From Bradyrhizobium sp. Tv2a-2 (lineage in GTDB: Bacteria > Pseudomonadota > Alphaproteobacteria > Rhizobiales > Xanthobacteraceae): a stretch of DNA of 64,000 nucleotides. The stretch lies in contig NZ_AXAI01000018.1 in NCBI RefSeq assembly GCF_000472425.1, forward strand, positions 62,001 through 126,000, in the 5' to 3' direction. The position numbers were made by a program, and so were the translations under genes. The notes below the pieces were generated by a model. That model ran no database searches. It saw only the letters and a list, made by a program, of their open reading frames with translations, and was not told the origin of the DNA. Shown one piece after another: positions 44,577-54,031 of the stretch (its first letter is position 1; each line of letters starts with the position of its first letter).

Positions 44577-45571
44577 CTATTTCCCGCGCGATCTCGCTGC
44601 GATCTTCGTCTGCAATTCGCCGCGGATGCGCTCGATCACGCCTGCATAGCTGCGACTCGCGTCTTGCCTGAACAGCCGCATCGTCGGATACCACGGGCTG
44701 TCGTCGCGGTCGAGCAGCCAGCGGTAGTCCGGCGTGTAGGGCAGCAGGATCCAGGTTGGACGCGCGAGGCCGCCCGCAAGGTGCGCCACGCTGGTATCGA
44801 CGGTGATCACCAGATCGAGACAGGCCATCAGCGCCGCCGTTGCGCCGAAGTCGGTGAGATGTTCCGAGAGATCGCCAATGCCGGGGCGTTCGCGCAAAAA
44901 GGCCTTGTCGTCGGGCCGCGGGTCCTTCTGCACGCTGACAAAGGTGGCATCGCAGTCGAATAGCGGCGCGAGCGCGCGCAGGGACAGCGAGTTGGCGCAT
45001 GGTTCGGGCGAAGCCGCTCGCATTGATCGAGGCAGGCAATTCCGTCCTCGGTGCGGCCAAGCTGCAGCAGCGCCGAGGCTCGCTTCATGGCGGCGTCCCA
45101 GTCCTCGGGCGCGAGCCGCTTGAGCTCGCCCAGCACCAGCAGCGCTTCATCGAGCCGCTTCAGCTCGATCAGAAGGGAGGCGAGATCCCGCCATGACTGC
45201 GGCGCCGTAGGATCGAGCTGCACCGCCTTGTCGAACGCCTTCAGCGCCTCGTCGTGCCGGCCCTGACGGCGCAGCAGGTTGCCGAGGCTCGCCAGATATT
45301 GCGGTTTCGGCCGTTGCCGGATGGCGCGGGACAGCCATTCCAGCGCGAGGTCATCGTGCGTGGCTTGAGCCGACAAAAGCCCCAGCAGATGCATCGTGTC
45401 GGCATGATCGGGATCGATCGCGAGCGCCTGCTGGCAGCAAAGCTGTGCATCCAGCGCGCGCCCGGCCTCGAAATGGCGGAAACCGGCCACGCAGAGCGCC
45501 GCAGCACCCCTGCCGTCGCCGGATGCCGAGGGAGATGTTCCGGCCGCAGCCTGGCGATCACTATGGTTCAT
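44577..45571 (-). pseudogene. TPR-repeat glycosyltransferase gene, internally deleted and frameshifted
   Basis: The first frame (ATG at 45571 to about 45010) encodes a leader and about five tetratricopeptide repeats (for example GNLLRRQGRHDEALKAFDKA). Near 44990-45015 the coding sense moves to another frame, which encodes the end of a GT9/GT41-like domain: PLFDCDATFVSVQKDPR, DLVITVDTSVAHLAGGLARP, YRWLLDRDDSPWYPTMRLFR. Intact relatives are about 600-700 residues with more repeats and a full glycosyltransferase domain between. The middle part is therefore missing and the remaining halves are out of frame. Both halves still look well conserved, so the event may be recent. Confidence 0.78.
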
Positions 45572-45777
45572 GGCAGATATCTTCAACGGGGACGGACGTA
45601 GGATAGATGATTCTGCCGCGTCGTGATCCTGCCTGCGCGCCGCAACGGCGAAGCGCAGAATGGTTGTCAAGATCAGGGTCAAGGGAATTTGTGCTAAAAA
45701 GCACGCTTTGGTTGTTACAATCTGACGTCATTTATGCGAGTCATTTTCAGTCGGATCAATTTGCGGAGGATTCGTCG

Positions 45778-47757
45778 ATGACGATCAGCATCAGGGCTTA
45801 CGCCAACGCCGACGACGTGTTGATTGCGTGGCAACCGGACAAATGGTCGGACGGCTGGGTGGGCTTTCAGCTGGAACGTCGCAACGATTCGACCCAGCAG
45901 GTGACGGTGCTGGTCAACCGCATTCCGCCCAAGCCGGGGCAGGGGCCGGTGCAGCCGACCGGTGTGTCGTCGACGCAATCGCCGATCAGGCGCTGCATCT
46001 GGACCGACCATAATGTGGTCGAGACCGACAACGTGTCGTATCGCGTCACCGCGATGACAGCGACCGCGGATGGCGGCTTTGCGCTGGATACGGCCGCGGT
46101 ATCGGACTGGACAGCTCCCGTGGTCGCCTCGGGCGACGTCGGCGGCGGGCTGCAGGCCTATTTCAACCGCGGCACGCTGATGTCGCAGATCGTCAGCCGC
46201 TTCGTCGGCGGCGATGTCAGCGAGACCTCGCTGAAGAACTTCCTCAAGCATCTGCAGACGCCGGGCTACCAGCCGCGGCTTTATCTCTCCGGCGATGTGC
46301 TGCATCAGATCCTGCTGTTCCTGCACGATGCGGATCGCCGCGGCAGCTCCATCCATGCGGCAATCTACGAATTCAATGACCAGGAGCTGGTGGACGCCCT
46401 GAAACCCTTCGGCAGTCGCGGTAGCCTGTTGTTGGGCAATGGCGGTGCCACCACGCCGAACGTTGCGAGCGAGTTGACCACCGCCGGCCTCACGGTGAAA
46501 CACCGCGATCTCTCGCATCGTGGCGCATCCTCGCCCAGCGTCCACAACAAATTCGTGGTCGAAAGCGATGTCCACGGCAACGCAGCAAGGGTTCTGACCG
46601 GCAGCACCAACTGGACCACCACTGGTCTCTGCACCCAGTTGAACAACGTCCTCATCATCGATGATGCGGTGATCGCCCAGCGCTATCTCGATCAATGGGG
46701 CAAGCTGGTGGCGGCCGGCGACAACATGACAGCCGACCTGAAGGGTTCGAACACCACGCCGACGATCGACAAGAACATGACGCTCTATTTCGCCGCCACC
46801 AATCACGAGGCCGAGTTCAAGCCCGTGCTCGACCTCATCAGCGGCGCCAAGGATGGCGCGCTGTTCCTGATGTTCATGCCGGGGCAGTCTCCGCTTCTCG
46901 GCGCGTTGCTCGATCGCGCCAAGGACAACGACATCTATGTCCGCGGCGTCGTCTCCAGCGTAAGCTCCAAGAGCAACACAATCTATTCGGTTGGCGGCGA
47001 GGTCGTGAAGTCGGGCGCGCCTGCGCAGGCGTTCCACGACGATGTGCCGCTGCCTGCCGGCATCAGCGAGAAGGACAAGCCATCCTGGGCCGAGCAGGAG
47101 TTCAACGTCGGCGAAATGCACGCCGCACATCTCATGGCCATCGTGCATTCCAAGTGCATCGTGATCGATCCATTCTCCGACAATTGCGCCGTCATCACCG
47201 GATCGCACAATTTCTCTGACGCGGCGTCCGCGAAGAACGACGAGAACCTTGTGATCATCAAGGGCAACAGGCAGCTTGCCCAGGCCTACGCGCTGCACAT
47301 CAACGGCGTCTACGACCACTATTCCTGGCGCGCTTATCTCGGCAGCGGCGGCGACCCCGACCAGATCTACAAGCCGCTGGACGGCTGGAAGCCCGGCGGG
47401 GGGCGCGAACAGGAGCTGGATTTCTGGATGCAGGAACCGGTGCGGCCGCAGAAGGACCGGCCGGGGCCGTCATCCGGATCATCATCAGGCGGCGGCAAGG
47501 GCAAGGCCGTCACCGCGAGCCCGGGCGGCAAATCGGCCAAGACAGCCGCCAAGACAGCAGCCAAGACAGCGACCAAGAGCGATTCGACCGGCCGCAAGAC
47601 CGCGAAGGTCGCCAAGTCGAAGGCCAAGTCTAAGGCGACCAAGAAGACCGTGAACGCCAAAGCGAAGAAAGCCAAACCGAAGAAAGCCGAGGCGAAGGCG
47701 GCCAGAGCAAAGAAAACCAAGGCAAAGGCGTCGAAGGCGAAGAAGTCGAAACGGTAA
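45778..47757 (+). CDS. Phospholipase D-like protein with a histone-H1-like Lys/Ala tail
   Basis: This is a 659-residue protein. Two HKD motifs are clear: VHNKFVVESDVHGNAARVLT near residue 260 and VHSKCIVIDPFSDNCAVITG near residue 460, so both halves of a PLD active site are present. From about residue 575 to the end a low-complexity Lys/Ala/Ser-rich tail follows (KTAAKTAAKTATKS, KAKKAKPKKAEAKAARAKK), like alphaproteobacterial H1-type DNA-binding tails. There is no signal peptide. The ATG at 45778 follows GCGGAGGATTCGTCG. It may be a nuclease or phosphatidyl hydrolase that binds nucleic acid; this is inference. Confidence 0.88.
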   Translation: MTISIRAYANADDVLIAWQPDKWSDGWVGFQLERRNDSTQQVTVLVNRIPPKPGQGPVQPTGVSSTQSPIRRCIWTDHNVVETDNVSYRVTAMTATADGGFALDTAAVSDWTAPVVASGDVGGGLQAYFNRGTLMSQIVSRFVGGDVSETSLKNFLKHLQTPGYQPRLYLSGDVLHQILLFLHDADRRGSSIHAAIYEFNDQELVDALKPFGSRGSLLLGNGGATTPNVASELTTAGLTVKHRDLSHRGASSPSVHNKFVVESDVHGNAARVLTGSTNWTTTGLCTQLNNVLIIDDAVIAQRYLDQWGKLVAAGDNMTADLKGSNTTPTIDKNMTLYFAATNHEAEFKPVLDLISGAKDGALFLMFMPGQSPLLGALLDRAKDNDIYVRGVVSSVSSKSNTIYSVGGEVVKSGAPAQAFHDDVPLPAGISEKDKPSWAEQEFNVGEMHAAHLMAIVHSKCIVIDPFSDNCAVITGSHNFSDAASAKNDENLVIIKGNRQLAQAYALHINGVYDHYSWRAYLGSGGDPDQIYKPLDGWKPGGGREQELDFWMQEPVRPQKDRPGPSSGSSSGGGKGKAVTASPGGKSAKTAAKTAAKTATKSDSTGRKTAKVAKSKAKSKATKKTVNAKAKKAKPKKAEAKAARAKKTKAKASKAKKSKR

Positions 47758-47898
47758 CGCCTATCGGCGATCCGTCCTATCGCCATGTCTCCCGGACGGA
47801 TCGTCCGCCTGATGGGGCGACCCCGGCCGAGACATCATTTCGGTTGCCATGAGAGGGAAGATCGCAACGGCCAGATCGCTTTGTCGGAGGCGAAGCCC

Positions 47899-47985
47899 TG
47901 GTGCGGGCGGTGGGAGTCGAACCCACACGACGTTGCCATCGAGGGATTTTAAGTCCCTTGCGTCTACCAGTTCCGCCACGTCCGC
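47899..47985 (-). tRNA. tRNA-Leu (anticodon UAA)
   Basis: Read on the minus strand the gene is 87 bases long and includes an encoded CCA. The acceptor stem starts GCGGACG, with one A-C mismatch. The anticodon arm is AGGGA-CTTAAAA-TCCCT with TAA as anticodon. The long variable arm CGATGGCAACGTCG is the class II hallmark, and the T arm is GTGGGTTCGACTCCCAC. Confidence 0.97.
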
Positions 47986-48287
47986 TTCTCATCAGGCGCG
48001 ATAGCTCTTAAGCTGAATCGTCGGCTCGCTCTACCCTCATTCTCGGCGATTTTGCGCGCCCGATCTCTGCGTTGACCGAGAGGCCCGGAGGCCTTGCGGC
48101 GCTTCATGCCTGATAGATCAACCGCTTAGCCTGACTTTCGGCGAATGTCGATGATGCTCGCGAGGTTACAAACCGCCGTCTTCGTCCGATGAAAACGGGG
48201 TCGACCGGAATACGCCCTGTCAGCCTCAATCCGGACAAGAGCGGCTGCTTTAGCCAATCCTAACCTTATTCGACTTACGAACGGCTT
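47986..48287. other. Gene-free spacer upstream of the lipoprotein and tRNA genes
   Basis: I see no credible open frame or strong hairpin here. It should hold the divergent promoters of tRNA-Leu and the lipoprotein gene. Confidence 0.5.
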
Positions 48288-48722
48288 ATGACTGCCAGCG
48301 CACCAGCTCCGCGAATTTCCGCCTTCGCCGTCACCGCCTCGGCGCTGCTTGCGCTCGGCCTCGCGCTGTCCGGCTGCGCCGGCGTCAGCAGCGGCGGGGT
48401 GGGCGAGGACATGATGGCTGCCTTCGGTGATCCCGCCAAATACGATCTGTATGATTGCCGGCAACTCGAGACCGAGCGGAAAACTCTCGCCAGTCGCGAG
48501 GCCGAGCTGCAGGGATTGATGGCGAAAGCACAGACCGGCACCGCGGGACCGGTGGTCGCCGAAATGGCCTACCGCAACGACTATCTGACGACCCGCGGCC
48601 AGGCTCACTTTGCCGATGAGGCCTGGCGCAAGAACAAGTGCCATCCGTCGCCGCCTGGCGCCGCCACAGCCTCCGTGCCCGGCGCGCCGGCAAAGCCCGC
48701 ACCGCCACAGGCGGCGCGGTGA
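48288..48722 (+). CDS. Small lipoprotein
   Basis: This 144-residue protein has a signal peptide with the lipobox ALSGCAG (lipidated Cys at about residue 30). The mature part contains YDLYDCRQLETERKTLASRE, a short coiled region, and a Pro/Ala-rich C-terminus. It is predicted to sit in the envelope. Its function is unknown. It converges with the FAD monooxygenase gene. Confidence 0.82.
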   Translation: MTASAPAPRISAFAVTASALLALGLALSGCAGVSSGGVGEDMMAAFGDPAKYDLYDCRQLETERKTLASREAELQGLMAKAQTGTAGPVVAEMAYRNDYLTTRGQAHFADEAWRKNKCHPSPPGAATASVPGAPAKPAPPQAAR

Positions 48723-48735
48723 ACGAGCGCGTTCC

Positions 48736-49938
48736 TCACAGCCGCCAGTCGTAGATCCACGCCTGCCGGGCCAGCACGCGCTCCGGTCCCAATGCACGGA
48801 TGGTGAGATCGCGCGCAAGCGCCATCGCACCGCTCATGTGATAGATGCGGCCCTGCCTTCGCGCGAGCTGCTGCACATGTGTGACGCGCGCGCGCCGCGC
48901 CCGCCCGTAGCGCTGTAATGCGGCGGCGACCTGCGCGCCCGGCTCGAGTGGCGTTTCACCGAGCACCTTCGCCAGCACCGCGGCGTCCTCGATCGCCATG
49001 CCCGCGCCCTGGCCTGCGAAGGGCAGCATGCCATGCACGGCATCGCCGAGCAGCGCGACCGAGCCCTCATGCCACTTGCAACCCTCGGCCAGGCTGAACA
49101 GGGCCCATTTGCGCCAGTCATCGACCGCGCCGATCAGCATTCGTGCCGCGCCCGCCCAGCGCGCGCCGCCGAATGCCTCCTTGAGTTCATTGGGGTTGCC
49201 CGGCGCGCTCCACCCCGGACGGTTCCAGGTGCCCGGCACCACCGCTACCAGGTTGATCTGCTTGCCCGCCGAGATGGGGTAGACAACCAGATGGGCCTTC
49301 GGTCCCATCCAGAGCTGTACCCGCGGCGCGGTATATTCGCGCGGCAGCTGTCTTGCATCGAGCGTGCCCCGCCAGGCGATCCGACCGGAAAATTGCGGCT
49401 GCGTTTCCGGAAACAGGTGGTTACGTACCGTCGACCAAATGCCGTCGGCGCCGATCAGGGCAAGGGCAATGTCCTGGCGCCGCTCATTGCCGGAGCGGTA
49501 GACAATCGTCAGGCCCTTGGCATGGGGCGCGAGATCCTCGAACTGGCAGCCGAGCTTCAGCTCGATATCGGGATGCTCACGGACGGCGTCCGCAAGTGCG
49601 GCCTGCAAGTCGGCGCGATGCATCACCCAATAGGGGGCACCAGCACGGGCGCTCGCGGCTTCGCCGAGCGGCAGGCGGACCAGCTCGCCACCGGCGCGCG
49701 CGCTCACGATCGTGACCGCTTCAGGTGTGACTGCACGGCGCCCCAAGCGTTCCTTCAACCCGAGGTCGATCAGAACCCGACTCGCATTGGGCGACAGCTG
49801 CAGGCCCGCACCAGCTTCCTCCAGCCGCTGGACCCTCTCCAGCACCACAACGCGGAAACCCTTGCGCGCAAGCGACAGCGCGGCTGTCAGCCCCCCGATC
49901 CCCGCACCGGCGATGAAAATCGTGCGCGTCAGAGCCAC
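48736..49938 (-). CDS. FAD-dependent monooxygenase (salicylate hydroxylase-like, group A)
   Basis: This 400-residue flavoprotein has FIAGAGIGGLTAALSLARKG as the FAD-binding loop, the DG motif ALIGADGIWSTVRNHLFPE, and the second FAD motif GSVALLGDAVHGMLPFAGQG. It hydroxylates an aromatic compound with NAD(P)H and O2. It starts at a GTG at 49938 with no clear ribosome site. The zf-CHCC gene ends 13 bases upstream on the same strand. Confidence 0.93.
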   Translation of the reverse strand: MALTRTIFIAGAGIGGLTAALSLARKGFRVVVLERVQRLEEAGAGLQLSPNASRVLIDLGLKERLGRRAVTPEAVTIVSARAGGELVRLPLGEAASARAGAPYWVMHRADLQAALADAVREHPDIELKLGCQFEDLAPHAKGLTIVYRSGNERRQDIALALIGADGIWSTVRNHLFPETQPQFSGRIAWRGTLDARQLPREYTAPRVQLWMGPKAHLVVYPISAGKQINLVAVVPGTWNRPGWSAPGNPNELKEAFGGARWAGAARMLIGAVDDWRKWALFSLAEGCKWHEGSVALLGDAVHGMLPFAGQGAGMAIEDAAVLAKVLGETPLEPGAQVAAALQRYGRARRARVTHVQQLARRQGRIYHMSGAMALARDLTIRALGPERVLARQAWIYDWRL

Positions 49939-49950
49939 GCGCTTAAAGCG

Positions 49951-50193
49951 TCAGGCGACGTCCTTCAGCACGCATTCGGGCGGCCGCGCCTCGCCGGCCT
50001 TGAGGTCGGGCGCGAAACGATAAAGCGTCGAGCAATAAGGGCAGATGATCTCGTTGTCGTTGCCGAGGTCGAGGAACACATGCGGGTGGTCGAAGGGCGG
50101 ATTGGCGCCCACGCACATGAACTCCTGCGAGCCGATCTCGATCACGGGAACGCCGGCATCGTTATGGAAGTGCGGGACGACATTATCGGACAT
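49951..50193 (-). CDS. zf-CHCC zinc-finger protein (NDUFS6-like)
   Basis: This 80-residue protein has the zinc ligands Cys27, His35-38 region and the pair ICPYCSTLY near residue 50, as in the NDUFS6/CHCC family (COG4391). It could be an assembly or accessory factor of complex I in alphaproteobacteria. AAGGTGAAATTCG precedes the ATG at 50193. It is the first gene of a two-gene unit with the monooxygenase. Confidence 0.9.
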   Translation of the reverse strand: MSDNVVPHFHNDAGVPVIEIGSQEFMCVGANPPFDHPHVFLDLGNDNEIICPYCSTLYRFAPDLKAGEARPPECVLKDVA

Positions 50194-50430
50194 CGAATTT
50201 CACCTTGAGTGGCAACGGAAAACGGACCCAATCGAACTTGTACACGGTCGCGGCTACCGCGCACCCTATCCATCGGTTTGAGTTGATTCCTTTTAGCCCT
50301 TGGCCACCGATTTGTTCATGCAAATTCGACACAATCTTGCCCTCTCAGAGAAGCCCTTCTTTCGTCGGGGCCGTTGTGTCGCAAATACGGCACACCATTT
50401 AAGCAGCTACGCGAAAAGCGCGGGTTTTTG

Positions 50431-51549
50431 ATGAAGGCAGCAAGTCTCGGTTTGTCTTTGCTATGCGTGACGCTCAGCGCGGTGCTGGGTGTTACGCTGT
50501 GGCCGCATGCACGCGAGGCCGGCGCGATTTTGACGGCGCAGAACGATCCTCCGCATCTTGCGGACATCCGGCTCGAGTCTGTCCTGCGCAATGACCCCGG
50601 TGTGATCGGTCGGAATATCGACGCGGCTATAGCGGCGGGGGATGCGGATCTTGCCGACAGCTTTGTCGCGCTGGCACAGGAGAAGCGGATTCCGCTCTCC
50701 GACGACACGATCCGTCGCGTGACTGATGCGGTTACAGAAGAAAATTCCACCTCGCATCTCGCGAAGCGATTTGCCAGCGGGCTTGTCACCGGGCAGGCCG
50801 ATGATGTGGCGAGCCTCTCGGGCACCGTCGCCGGCGACCTCTTCGTCATCGGCGATGTGCGCGACGTTCTGCGCGAGGGCAAGCACCTGGCGATGGGTGA
50901 GGAGACCGACCGGCTGGTGCTGTCGCTGGCCGCCGCCGGGCTGGCAGTCACCGCGGCGGCCTATGTCTCAGTCGGTGGTGCCTCGCCGCTGCGGGCCGGG
51001 CTCTCGCTGGTCAAGGATGCGCGCAAGGTCGGGCGGCTCGGCGAGGGACTTGCGGCATGGGCCGGGCGCTCGGCGCGCGAGATCGTCGATGCGCCGGCGC
51101 TGGAGCAGGCGGTGGCCACCGGCTCGGTGTGGCGGCCGGGCAAAACTGCAACTGCCATCCGTGCCGCCTTTCACGCGGAGAAGGCGGACGACCTGGTGCG
51201 GCTCGCCAAGGATGTCGGACGCGTGACCGAAAGGGCGGGCACGCGCGGTGGGTTCGATGCACTCAAAATCGCCGAGGACCCGCAGGACGTCGCGCGGGCT
51301 GCGCGGCTTGCGCAGGCCGAAGGCGGCCGCACGCGGGCGATCCTGAAAATCCTCGGCCGCGGCGCGCTGCTACTCGCAAGCGGTGCGTTCGAACTCACGC
51401 TCTGGCTGTTCAGCGCGCTGCTCGCGCTGTTTGGGTTCCTCTCCTCGGTCAAATCGGTGACCGAACGTGCAGCGCAAGCCTGGCTAACCCGGAACAAGGC
51501 GCGGCGGCTGCACAAACAGCTGGCAGCCACGACCGTCGCTCAAGGCTGA
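50431..51549 (+). CDS. Hypothetical membrane protein
   Basis: This 372-residue protein is one I do not recognise. It has an N-terminal hydrophobic segment (LGLSLLCVTLSAVLGVTLWP), a soluble helical region, a glycine/alanine-rich span near residue 180 (LSLAAAGLAVTAAAYVSVGG), a charged central part, and one or two C-terminal spans (LWLFSALLALFGFLSS). The ATG at 50431 precedes the hydrophobic start; earlier in-frame starts exist. It is monocistronic or read into the alpha/beta hydrolase gene 81 bases later. Confidence 0.78.
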   Translation: MKAASLGLSLLCVTLSAVLGVTLWPHAREAGAILTAQNDPPHLADIRLESVLRNDPGVIGRNIDAAIAAGDADLADSFVALAQEKRIPLSDDTIRRVTDAVTEENSTSHLAKRFASGLVTGQADDVASLSGTVAGDLFVIGDVRDVLREGKHLAMGEETDRLVLSLAAAGLAVTAAAYVSVGGASPLRAGLSLVKDARKVGRLGEGLAAWAGRSAREIVDAPALEQAVATGSVWRPGKTATAIRAAFHAEKADDLVRLAKDVGRVTERAGTRGGFDALKIAEDPQDVARAARLAQAEGGRTRAILKILGRGALLLASGAFELTLWLFSALLALFGFLSSVKSVTERAAQAWLTRNKARRLHKQLAATTVAQG

Positions 51550-51630
51550 ACATCGGCCAAAGGGCTAAACAAGCCCTGGCGATAGCCGCTAGACTGGGGG
51601 CTAATGCCGTCACAAAGAATGGAATGATCG

Positions 51631-52383
51631 ATGCCGAGCTTCGACAACGGCGCCGTCGAAATTGCCTATCTCGATGAAGGCGAGGGCGATCCCATTCTGC
51701 TGGTGCACGGCTTTGCCTCGAGCAAGAACGTCAACTGGGTCTATCCGACCTGGGTCTCGGATTTGCGCAAGAACGGCCGCCGCGTCATTGCGCTGGACAA
51801 TCGTGGCCATGGCGAGTCGGCAAAGCTTTACGATCCCGCGCAGTACAGCATTCCGATGATGGCAAGCGACGTGGTCGCGTTGATGGATCATCTTGATATC
51901 CCGCGCGCCGATGTCATGGGCTATTCGCTCGGCGCGCGGATGACGGCCTGGCTCGGATCGACCAGGCCGGAACGGCTGCGCTCGGCGATCCTCGGCGGCA
52001 TCGGCATGGCCATGGTCGACGGCGGCGGCCCGGGCGAGAATGTGGTCGTGGCACTGGAGGCGCCCTCGCTTGAGGCGGTCAGTGATCCCGTCGGACGAAC
52101 GTTTCGCGCCTTTGCCGATCAGACCCGGTCCGACCGGCGGGCGCTGGCCGCCTGCCTGCGCGGCTCGCGCGGGCTGATGAGCCGGGAGCAGGTCGCCGGC
52201 ATCAACGTGCCGGTCCTGATCGCGGTCGGCACCACCGACGAGGTCGCGGGCTCGGCGCACGGGCTCGGCGAACTCATTGGCGGTGCCGAGGTGCTCGACA
52301 TTCCCAACCGCGACCATATGCGTGCGGTCGGCGACAAGGTCTACAAGACCGGCGTGGTGGATTTTTTGTCACGCCGCGCGTAA
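51631..52383 (+). CDS. Alpha/beta hydrolase
   Basis: This 250-residue serine hydrolase has the oxyanion motif LLVHGFASSKNVNW, LDNRGHGESAKL, and the nucleophile elbow GYSLGARM. The late acid is near GTTDEVAG and the His in IPNRDHMRAVGDK. GGAATGATCG precedes the ATG at 51631. The last 15 bases overlap the end of the convergent membrane protein gene. The substrate is unknown. Confidence 0.92.
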   Translation: MPSFDNGAVEIAYLDEGEGDPILLVHGFASSKNVNWVYPTWVSDLRKNGRRVIALDNRGHGESAKLYDPAQYSIPMMASDVVALMDHLDIPRADVMGYSLGARMTAWLGSTRPERLRSAILGGIGMAMVDGGGPGENVVVALEAPSLEAVSDPVGRTFRAFADQTRSDRRALAACLRGSRGLMSREQVAGINVPVLIAVGTTDEVAGSAHGLGELIGGAEVLDIPNRDHMRAVGDKVYKTGVVDFLSRRA

Positions 52384-53715
52384 GTCGTCCGCCTCGTCGT
52401 CAAGGAAACGCGAGGCTGCAATCAGCGCGGCGAAGGTCGCAATCCACACCAGGCGCGCGCCATAGCGGTCGTGCGGGCCCGAGAGGATGCCGCAGATCAT
52501 GGCATTGCCGAGCAGGGTGAAGCACACGGTCGCCGAAAGCAGCGCGACATCGTCAAGCCGCCGGCGCCAGAGGCCGAAGGCAAGCAGTGCGAGGACCGCG
52601 AGCATCGATGCGAGCGCCACCGGCACGTGCAGCCAGTTGACGGCCGTGAAGTTGATCTCCTTGCGCTGCTGGCGCGCTGCGCGCATCGGCTTTGCTTGCA
52701 AGGGGATGTAGCGCTCGATGATGCCGTAGGTATGGCCGAGCCATTCCGTGCAGCCTTCGCCGGTGGCGATATCCACGAGCTGTTCCGCGGTCGCCTTCAA
52801 CGCGGCCTCCGCCTGCCAGAGCGGATAGTCCTTCAGCGCGTGAACGACGATATAGCCCATCTCGTCGTCCATCCCGGCAAAGCGGCCGAGATCGTCGAAC
52901 ATGCTGTGGCCCCACAGGAACTGGTCCGCGGTCGCGGGCAGCTCATTGCGATAGGGACAGAGCTTGAAATTCTCGCGCCCGCAATGGTCGTTCAAGAACC
53001 GGGCGACGATGCCGTCCTGCATCATTCGTCCGAAGGCGACCCCGTAGCCGCCCGGCGTCCATGCCCATTGCCCCGACAGCGCATAATTCGTCGAAAGCAG
53101 CATCAAGGCGCCGGCAACAAGCGACAGCGCGCCTTGCGCGAGTCCCATCAGCGCGATGCGCTCGCGCAGCCAAGGCCTTGCGAGCAGTCCGAGCAGCGTG
53201 AGCCCGAACAGCACGCCGAGCGTTGCGCTGTGGGTGGCCGCCGAAAAGGCGGTCAGAACGACCAGCAGGACCTTCTCCAGGGCAGAGACCCTGTCGCCCT
53301 TCGCAACCAGAATGAAAAGCGCCAGCACCGACAGGCCGGCGAAGATGTCGGTGAGCAGCATGCTCGAAAGCCACGGCAGGGCCGTGGTCAGGATCAGCGA
53401 GAGGCCGATGATGAGCAGGCGAACCGGGTGCACGAGACCGAACACGCGCAAGGTCAATTGCAGGATCCAGAACGTCGCGAGCGCCTGGATGGCGAGATTG
53501 AGCCAGAAGCCGGAGGCCTCACCCATATGCAGGTAGAGGCCGAACACGGTGGATCGGCTCGGCACCAGATAGCCCTCGTACCAGCGCGCCAGATAGCCGC
53601 CGGTGTCCCATTGCAGGAGGGGATAGCCGTTCCAGATCGCGGGCGCGACCAGGAAGAGGGGAATAAGGACCGCAGCCGTCCAGACCGCGCCTGTCACAGC
53701 CAGGCGCGCGCGCAA
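52369..53715 (-). CDS. Polytopic membrane protein of unknown function
   Basis: This roughly 448-residue protein has about ten membrane spans. Landmarks are WDTGGYLARWYEGYLVPSRS in the first large loop, then LLIIGLSLILTTALPWLSSM, a soluble segment with NDHCGRENFKLCPYRNELPA, and C-terminal spans. The plan (large loop after the first span) recalls GT-C glycosyltransferases, but no family can be asserted. The start is uncertain: TTG at 53715 is used because the first span begins soon after; an open frame reaches 53835. Confidence 0.75.
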   Translation of the reverse strand: MRARLAVTGAVWTAAVLIPLFLVAPAIWNGYPLLQWDTGGYLARWYEGYLVPSRSTVFGLYLHMGEASGFWLNLAIQALATFWILQLTLRVFGLVHPVRLLIIGLSLILTTALPWLSSMLLTDIFAGLSVLALFILVAKGDRVSALEKVLLVVLTAFSAATHSATLGVLFGLTLLGLLARPWLRERIALMGLAQGALSLVAGALMLLSTNYALSGQWAWTPGGYGVAFGRMMQDGIVARFLNDHCGRENFKLCPYRNELPATADQFLWGHSMFDDLGRFAGMDDEMGYIVVHALKDYPLWQAEAALKATAEQLVDIATGEGCTEWLGHTYGIIERYIPLQAKPMRAARQQRKEINFTAVNWLHVPVALASMLAVLALLAFGLWRRRLDDVALLSATVCFTLLGNAMICGILSGPHDRYGARLVWIATFAALIAASRFLDDEADDLRAA

Positions 53716-54031
53716 AACCCTCGTATTGATGATCAGCCTCCCGTCGTTTGACCCACCATGCCGGGAACCACGGCACGGCTGAAATTCCCCAATAGTCGCA
53801 ACCGGCAGCCTTGATTTCGCAAAAAGGCTGACCAAGTTGGAACAACCCCGTCGTCGGGTTCCTTGGCTTGGGACGATTTCCCCAGGCCGGAAGATGGCCG
53901 TTTCAGGCTTCTGGCGCGCGCCGGAAGCTGGAAGCTGCCATTCATCTTTCTGGGGCGGCCGTCAGGACTCCGTCTTGGGGGCATGGTATATTCGAAGCCG
54001 CGAGACGGCTTGAGATTTGTGAGGGTCATCC

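Noticed and set aside
45715..47319. A 534-residue minus-strand frame opposite the PLD gene
   Set aside because: It has shadow composition with no motif; the plus strand carries two HKD motifs and a ribosome site.
53863..54031. Open frames upstream of cysE as an extra gene
   Set aside because: Two overlapping frames of different, atypical composition run into cysE; neither has a motif or a ribosome site.
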